This document shows positions 6,099 through 9,029 of a stretch of DNA of 9,029 bases, one piece after another. Position 1 is the stretch's first letter. Each line of letters starts with the position of its first letter. The stretch is taken from NCBI GenBank assembly GCA_012910725.1, contig WNEG01000094.1:2157-11185 (forward strand), read 5' to 3'. Source of the DNA: Candidatus Ethanoperedens thermophilum. Lineage in GTDB: Archaea; Halobacteriota; Methanosarcinia; Methanosarcinales; EX4572-44. The translations under genes were made by a program, and so were the position numbers. The notes under the pieces were generated by a model, which saw only the letters and a list, made by a program, of their open reading frames with translations, ran no database searches and was not told the DNA's origin.

Positions 6099-6109
6099 TT
6101 AGGTTTTTT
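6099..6109 (+). terminator. U-rich terminator tract after the subtilase
   Basis: TTAGGTTTTTT, with a six-T run at 6104-6109, starts 12 bases after the subtilase stop codon. No strong hairpin precedes it, in keeping with archaeal termination at U-tracts. It separates the protease from the feo operon. Confidence 0.4.
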
Positions 6110-6110
6110 G

Positions 6111-6117
6111 TTTAAAA
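6111..6117 (+). promoter_or_regulatory. Possible TATA box of the feo operon
   Basis: TTTAAAA is centred near 6114, which puts the transcription start near 6140 and gives a leader of about 40 nt that includes the strong Shine-Dalgarno sequence at 6165-6175. The other A/T-rich stretch, TTATATA at 6154-6160, is too close to the start codon to serve a leader containing that site. Confidence 0.4.
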
Positions 6118-6127
6118 CTTAACTTTG

Positions 6128-6153
6128 TTAGGGTACATCTTTTACACCCCTAA
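6128..6153. promoter_or_regulatory. Imperfect palindrome, candidate metal-regulator operator of the feo operon
   Basis: TTAGGG at 6128-6133 is inverted as CCCTAA at 6148-6153; allowing a one-base bulge the arms are TTAGGGT/ACCCCTAA. Half-site centres are about 20 bases apart, two helical turns. A third TTAGGT lies at 6099-6104. TTAGG is the half-site of DtxR/IdeR-family metal repressors, though the spacing is wider than the classical 19-bp box. It spans the predicted start site, as expected for iron-dependent repression. Chance, or an RNA hairpin in the leader, remain possible. Confidence 0.35.
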
Positions 6154-6164
6154 TTATATACGAT

Positions 6165-6175
6165 GGAGGTGGTGA
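6165..6175 (+). promoter_or_regulatory. Strong Shine-Dalgarno sequence fixing the start of the 34-codon gene
   Basis: GGAGGTGGTGA is a near-complete complement of the archaeal 16S rRNA 3' end (AGGAGGTGATC). The GGAGGTG core ends 8 bases before the ATG at 6180. It is the strongest such site within the window's gene starts, and the gene it serves encodes only 34 residues. Confidence 0.85.
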
Positions 6176-6179
6176 AAAA

Positions 6180-6284
6180 ATGAAACCATTCAATGATATT
6201 ATGCCAGAAGAAAATAGTACGGCATTTGCGAACATGGATGAACCGTTGATAACTATTGAACGTTTAAGCAAATTTTCTCGATGA
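6180..6284 (+). CDS. 34-residue small protein leading the feo operon
   Basis: The reading frame begins MKPFNDIMPEEN and ends ERLSKFSR-stop. It is preceded by a near-perfect Shine-Dalgarno sequence, and its TGA overlaps the ATG of the first feoA as ATGA, the same arrangement as at the next junctions, so translation is well supported. It has no membrane segment and no cysteine or histidine. An acidic N-terminal half (EE, D, E) is followed by a basic tail. It is in a different frame from feoA, which is complete on its own, so it is not a broken FeoA N-terminus. It may be a small functional protein of the Feo complex, or a leader peptide whose translation couples or controls feoA. I recognise no family. 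Confidence 0.7.
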   Translation: MKPFNDIMPEENSTAFANMDEPLITIERLSKFSR

Positions 6285-6511
6285 AGGTAGATATGATGAT
6301 GCTAAATCAACTGAAAACAGGTGACGTTGGAAGGGTGGTAAAAGTTGGAGGGGGTCATGGAATTCGCCAGAAGCTATTCCTCAGGGGGCTCTTTGAAGGG
6401 AGTTCTGTTCGTATCATTTCATGCAGTGGTCCTGTAACAGTCGAGGTTGACAGAAACATCGTCTGCATCGGTCGTGGAATGGCACAGAAGATTATGGTAC
6501 ATAAGGCGTGA
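6281..6511 (+). CDS. feoA: FeoA domain protein, first copy
   Basis: A 76-residue SH3-like beta-barrel protein, the usual FeoA size. The family pattern is visible: LNQLKTGDVGRVVKVGGG, then KLFLRGLFEGSSVRIIS, then GPVTVEVDRNIVCIGRGMAQKIMV. FeoA is a cytoplasmic partner of the ferrous iron transporter FeoB and is thought to modulate its G domain. The ATG at 6281 overlaps the stop of the 34-codon gene. The triplet ATGATGATG at 6293-6301 is an alternative start: AAGGTAG at 6284-6290 would act as its Shine-Dalgarno sequence, and family members usually begin close to the L-x-x-L-K-x-G motif. True length may therefore be 70-76 residues. The 3' end overlaps the next feoA by four bases (GTGA). Confidence 0.9.
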   Translation: MKVDMMMLNQLKTGDVGRVVKVGGGHGIRQKLFLRGLFEGSSVRIISCSGPVTVEVDRNIVCIGRGMAQKIMVHKA

Positions 6512-6744
6512 GCGAAATGGAAAAAAGATTGAGTGAACTAAATTTTGATGAAGAGGGGACCGTTAAAGAAATAGACGAAAGCCTGTTGAGGCAGGTGGCA
6601 GGGATGGGTGTAAGAATTGGTAAAAATATCAGGATGGCGACGAAACAGCCTATGAAAGGGCCTGTTGTTGTGGAGGTAGACAAGTCGTTTACCTCGTTAG
6701 GGCGCAGCATGGCTGAAAAAATCGTAGTAGAGGTAAAAAAATGA
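6508..6744 (+). CDS. feoA: FeoA domain protein, second copy
   Basis: A 78-residue second FeoA-like protein: LNFDEEGTVKEID, then VAGMGVRIGKNIRMATKQ, then GPVVVEVDKSFTSLGRSMAEKIVVEV. It shares the C-terminal VEVD..../LGR-MA-KI-V pattern with the first copy but differs strongly in the N-terminal half, so this is an old duplication, not a recent one. The GTG at 6508 overlaps the upstream TGA. An in-frame ATG at 6517 with AAGGCGTGA just ahead of it is an equally good start and would shorten the protein by three residues. Tandem FeoA proteins may bind FeoB as a heteromer or act at different sites; that is inference. Confidence 0.88.
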   Translation: MSEMEKRLSELNFDEEGTVKEIDESLLRQVAGMGVRIGKNIRMATKQPMKGPVVVEVDKSFTSLGRSMAEKIVVEVKK

Positions 6745-7268
6745 AGATATTATTGATGGGGCATCCGAATGTTGGTAAAAGTGTTTTCTTCAACCGACTG
6801 ACAGGAGCAAATGTCATCGAATCAAATTATTCAGGCACTACCGTTGATTATACATGCGGATATATGAGTTTAGATGGAAAAGAAGTCGAAGTCGTTGATG
6901 TGCCAGGCACCTTCTCACTCGATCCGAAAGATAGGGCAGAAGAGGTCGCAGTAGCAATGCTCAAAGAGGCGAAAGATGCATACGTGATCTGTGTTATAGA
7001 TTCGTCTAAGCTCGAGCGCGGGCTTTATCTTGCGCTGCAAATCATAGAAGAGGGTTATTCCGTTATTATTGCACTGAATATGGATGATGTTGCAGAAGAT
7101 AAAAATATAGAGATCGATAATCAAAAACTTGAGCAGATTTTAGGTGTTCCCGTCGTATCAACCATTGCAGTAGAGAACATTGGAATCAGCAATGTTATAT
7201 CAAGATTGAAGGATGCAAAACCTGTTGATGTGGATGACATCACTGCAAGGGGGATGGGTGCAGCATGA
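6741..7268 (+). CDS. feoB: FeoB N-terminal G protein as a separate polypeptide
   Basis: A cytoplasmic GTPase of 175 residues with all main G motifs of FeoB: G1 GHPNVGKS (7-14), G2 region NYSGTTVDYT (29-38), G3 DVPGTF (53-58), G4 NMDD (113-116), and a G5-like STIAVENIGI (140-149). In most FeoB proteins the G domain is followed by a helical GDI domain and then the permease, all in one chain. Here the chain stops soon after the G domain, with no room for a full GDI domain. The permease follows as the next gene, starting inside this stop codon (ATGA, 7265-7268). GAGGT at 6730-6734 serves as Shine-Dalgarno sequence for the start, itself in an ATGA overlap with feoA. No frameshift is implied, because each part has its own start and translation signal. 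Confidence 0.92.
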   Translation: MKILLMGHPNVGKSVFFNRLTGANVIESNYSGTTVDYTCGYMSLDGKEVEVVDVPGTFSLDPKDRAEEVAVAMLKEAKDAYVICVIDSSKLERGLYLALQIIEEGYSVIIALNMDDVAEDKNIEIDNQKLEQILGVPVVSTIAVENIGISNVISRLKDAKPVDVDDITARGMGAA

Positions 7269-8503
7269 AACTGAGCCCGGATGAACGATGGAATTTAATC
7301 GACAGTATCGCAAACCAGGTTGTAACGTATGGAAAGTACAGGCACACGTTAAAGGATGCAATTGGTGAGCTTACTGTTAAACCGATGGCAGGCATACCGA
7401 TTGCGATTGCAGTTTTGTATGGTTTCTGGAGTGTGTTCGGTTCGTTTGCAGGAACACTGTGCACAGATGGATTCTTTGTCAAACTCTTTGATGGATACTG
7501 GCTTCCATGGCTCCAGGAGGTTTTTCCTGGCAAGGGCAGCTGGCTCTACTCCATCCTGATTGATGCAGGTGGAATGACGAATGGTGAATTTATATTATCT
7601 AATAACTGTTTTGAAGCTTTTGGCGTACTGACGTCCGGGCTCTTTGTTGCAATCGGGGTAGTTCTACCAGCAATTGTGATATTTTACCTGATGCTCACAC
7701 TACTTGAAGATATTGGATACATGCCAAGACTTGCGGTTCTTATCGATACCGTCCTTCACAAGATTGGACTACATGGATATGCAATCGTACCAACGATTCT
7801 TTCGCTCGGGTGCAATGTGCCGGCTGTAACAGCAACAAGGATTCTTGAAACAAGAAAGCAGCGGTTTATTATGATGACCCTTCTTGCCATATTCATCCCA
7901 TGCGGTGCTCAGCTTGGAATCATGGAAGAGGTAATTCCTGAGCTGATTGGATATGTTTTACTCTATCTGGTCATTGGTTACTTCATCTTTGGTTTCGTTT
8001 TGAATAAGATCGTGCCTGGAAAATCTCCAGAGATTTTAATCGATGTACCACCATATCAGAAACCGATGATTGCGAATGTGAGACGAAAGCTGTGGATGAG
8101 GGTGAGCAGTTTTTTTAAGGTTGCAGTTCCCTTCGTGCTTCTTGGTTGTATTATTGTAAATGTCCTCTACCTTGTTGGATTCATACAGTGGCTTGGTGAT
8201 ATACTGGCACCTGTTTTTGTTGGTTGGTTTGGTGTACCGAAGGAAACGGCAGGACCACTCGTCGCAGCGTTTTTGAGAAAAGATCTCGCGGTTGCGCAGC
8301 TCTCGGTCATTGAAATGACACAGTATCAGATGTTATCTGCTGTTGTGTTAATCTCGATATACTTCCCGTGTGTGGCAACATTTGCGATGATGCTAAAAGA
8401 AGGATGGAAGGAGCTTATAGGAAGTGTGGCAGTGCTCGCAGTAGTGGTATTTTTATATGGCGGGATAATACATCTCATAGGAAAACTCATAGGGGTGGCA
8501 TAG
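7265..8503 (+). CDS. feoB: FeoB membrane permease as a separate polypeptide
   Basis: A 412-residue polytopic membrane protein corresponding to the ferrous-iron-conducting part of FeoB. Residues 1-40 keep the linker helix that normally leads into the first membrane segment (ERWNLIDSIANQVV). Gate-type motifs follow: LLEDIGYMPRLAVLID (146-161), HGYAIVPTILSLGCNVPAVTATR (170-192, Cys183) and IFIPCGAQLGIM (209-220, Cys213). The second half repeats the Gate topology with FLRKDLAVAQL (336-346) and YFPCVATFAM (366-375, Cys369). The usual PC-S/T-ARLPVY form is changed to PCGAQLGI here, a small departure near the presumed ion path. G-protein and permease lengths sum to 587 residues, compact for FeoB. 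ATGA overlap with the G-protein gene suggests coupled, near-stoichiometric synthesis of the two halves. Confidence 0.93.
   Translation: MKLSPDERWNLIDSIANQVVTYGKYRHTLKDAIGELTVKPMAGIPIAIAVLYGFWSVFGSFAGTLCTDGFFVKLFDGYWLPWLQEVFPGKGSWLYSILIDAGGMTNGEFILSNNCFEAFGVLTSGLFVAIGVVLPAIVIFYLMLTLLEDIGYMPRLAVLIDTVLHKIGLHGYAIVPTILSLGCNVPAVTATRILETRKQRFIMMTLLAIFIPCGAQLGIMEEVIPELIGYVLLYLVIGYFIFGFVLNKIVPGKSPEILIDVPPYQKPMIANVRRKLWMRVSSFFKVAVPFVLLGCIIVNVLYLVGFIQWLGDILAPVFVGWFGVPKETAGPLVAAFLRKDLAVAQLSVIEMTQYQMLSAVVLISIYFPCVATFAMMLKEGWKELIGSVAVLAVVVFLYGGIIHLIGKLIGVA
8491..8498 (+). promoter_or_regulatory. Shine-Dalgarno site of the 155-residue gene
   Basis: AGGGGTGG inside the 3' end of the permease gene lies 5 bases before the ATG at 8504, which follows the permease stop TAG directly. 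This selects the ATG at 8504 and shows the gene belongs to the operon even though no overlap is present. Confidence 0.6.
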
Positions 8504-8971
8504 ATGGCTGAGAAGAATAATCTTGCAATGATCTGCATAGCAATTCTTGGTGTCGTTACTGTAGCATTTGGTCTTGCAGACATACTTGTAAGCGCTGGAG
8601 GAGATGGCACTGGACTAAGCATACTTGAGATACCAGGTGATATGTTTAGAGGCGGATGGGGCGGACTCATCGTGCTCTTTGCAGGACTCTTTTACCTCAG
8701 CGGTTGCAAAAATGTAGCCGAAGTGCATAATGCTTCGAAGGTTGCCATGGGAAGTGTATTGATATGGATCATGGCAGGAACCGACATCTTTGCGATGATT
8801 ACGGAGTCGATACCGGGCGGCGAAGATGGACCCTGGTTTAATAGCCTTTCTGGATTCCTTGGGACATATGCACCACCTTATACACCAGCAATGTTCCTGC
8901 TACCATTCTCGCTTGTTGTTGTGTATTACATCCTGAAACAGGAGAGAACGAAGTCAACTACCCCTCCCTGA
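8504..8971 (+). CDS. Uncharacterised 4-TM protein at the end of the feo operon
   Basis: A 155-residue membrane protein with about four hydrophobic segments at 7-30, 50-67, 77-100 and 128-144, and a short charged C-terminus (KQERTK). It has two cysteines (Cys11, Cys68) and acidic loops, including ESIPGGEDGPW at 101-111. It begins immediately after the permease stop codon with its own Shine-Dalgarno sequence, so it is co-transcribed with feoB. I recognise no family. Position suggests a role in Feo complex assembly, stability or iron sensing, which is inference. The last codons (S-T-T-P-P) and the stop lie within a strongly structured sequence (8954-9013), so the C-terminal tail may have been altered by whatever introduced that structure. 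Confidence 0.8.
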   Translation: MAEKNNLAMICIAILGVVTVAFGLADILVSAGGDGTGLSILEIPGDMFRGGWGGLIVLFAGLFYLSGCKNVAEVHNASKVAMGSVLIWIMAGTDIFAMITESIPGGEDGPWFNSLSGFLGTYAPPYTPAMFLLPFSLVVVYYILKQERTKSTTPP

Positions 8972-9013
8972 CCCTGACGGGTCAAGGAATGGGCTTTCGA
9001 GTCCATTAGTTGA
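8954..9013 (+). other. Three-way-junction fold at the 3' end of the feo operon
   Basis: Three perfect or near-perfect stems nest together. An outer stem TCAACTA (8954-8960) pairs with TAGTTGA (9007-9013). Hairpin A pairs TGACCC (8969-8974) with GGGTCA (8979-8984) around a TGAC loop. Hairpin B pairs AATGGGCT (8988-8995) with AGTCCATT (9000-9007) with one G.U and a TTCG tetraloop; it shares base 9007 with the outer stem. There is no T-run, so it does not look like a terminator. It may be an intercistronic RNA element protecting or attenuating the operon mRNA. It may instead be a transposon-end type structure, since AACTACCCC followed by hairpins is reminiscent of IS200/IS605 ends. Confidence 0.6.
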
Positions 9014-9015
9014 TC

Positions 9016-9021
9016 AGGAGG
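9016..9021 (+). promoter_or_regulatory. Shine-Dalgarno site of a gene starting just beyond the window
   Basis: AGGAGG is followed by GCATTAAAA-type spacer sequence to the window end, eight bases with no start codon. A plus-strand gene is expected to begin at or just after 9030, 1-2 bases downstream, possibly continuing the feo operon. Confidence 0.5.
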
Positions 9022-9029
9022 CATTAAAA

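Noticed and set aside
6741..7268. FeoB as a frameshifted pseudogene
   Set aside because: The break falls at a domain boundary, the second half has its own ATG in an ATGA overlap with a purine-rich site before it, and the same overlap style is used at other junctions in the operon.
8326..8670. 114-codon minus-strand frame across the permease/4-TM junction
   Set aside because: It crosses two well-supported plus-strand genes and has no start signal.
8954..9013. Intrinsic terminator at the end of the feo operon
   Set aside because: Neither hairpin is followed by a T-run, and a strong Shine-Dalgarno sequence follows within a few bases.

Overview
The window is archaeal. The clearest evidence is a tRNA-Leu gene with a short intron at the canonical 37/38 site, flanked by a bulge-helix-bulge processing motif, and with no encoded CCA. 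Other signs are TATA-like boxes placed so that transcripts begin a few bases before the start codon, archaeal-type Shine-Dalgarno sequences (GGAGGTG, GTGATC), a split FeoB, and a secreted subtilase with about two dozen N-glycosylation sequons. The gene content (DUF92 protein, two-subunit cis-prenyltransferase, dockerin-tagged protease, compact feo operon) fits a euryarchaeote of the methanogen/ANME/Syntrophoarchaeum kind. That placement is inference; no taxonomic marker is present.

Layout. 35-145 (-): tRNA-Leu(UAA). 135-228: a 27-bp direct repeat copying the tRNA 5' end plus its upstream flank, with a perfect hairpin between the copies. 262-1569 (-): DUF92/VTE6-like membrane protein. 1645-2286 (+): degenerate cis-prenyltransferase, NgBR/Nus1-like. 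2498-3454 (-): catalytic cis-prenyltransferase, converging on the previous gene. 3552-6086 (+): secreted S8 protease with signal peptide, prodomain, catalytic domain, beta-rich domains and a C-terminal half-dockerin. 6180-8971 (+): a six-gene iron-uptake operon: a 34-residue small protein, two FeoA proteins, a stand-alone FeoB G protein, a stand-alone FeoB permease and a 4-TM protein of unknown role. The first four junctions of this operon are 4-base stop/start overlaps. 8954-9013: a compact three-way-junction RNA/DNA fold, followed by a Shine-Dalgarno sequence for a gene that must start at or just beyond the window end.

How the genes may work together. The two cis-prenyltransferase-like proteins are complementary. 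The larger one has the DGNRR, FSTEN and RTGG active-site motifs but lacks the C-terminal RxG. The smaller one has lost DGNRR and FSTEN but ends in R-Y-G-K-stop, the same type of ending as NgBR. This predicts a heteromeric enzyme making the polyprenyl (dolichyl-type) phosphate carrier lipid. The DUF92 neighbour belongs to a family with a prenyl-phosphate kinase member, so 262-3454 looks like a lipid-carrier locus. The neighbouring protease, rich in Asn-X-Ser/Thr, is a plausible client of the glycosylation that such lipids support. The feo operon is a separate unit for ferrous iron import, with a possible metal-responsive operator over its start site.
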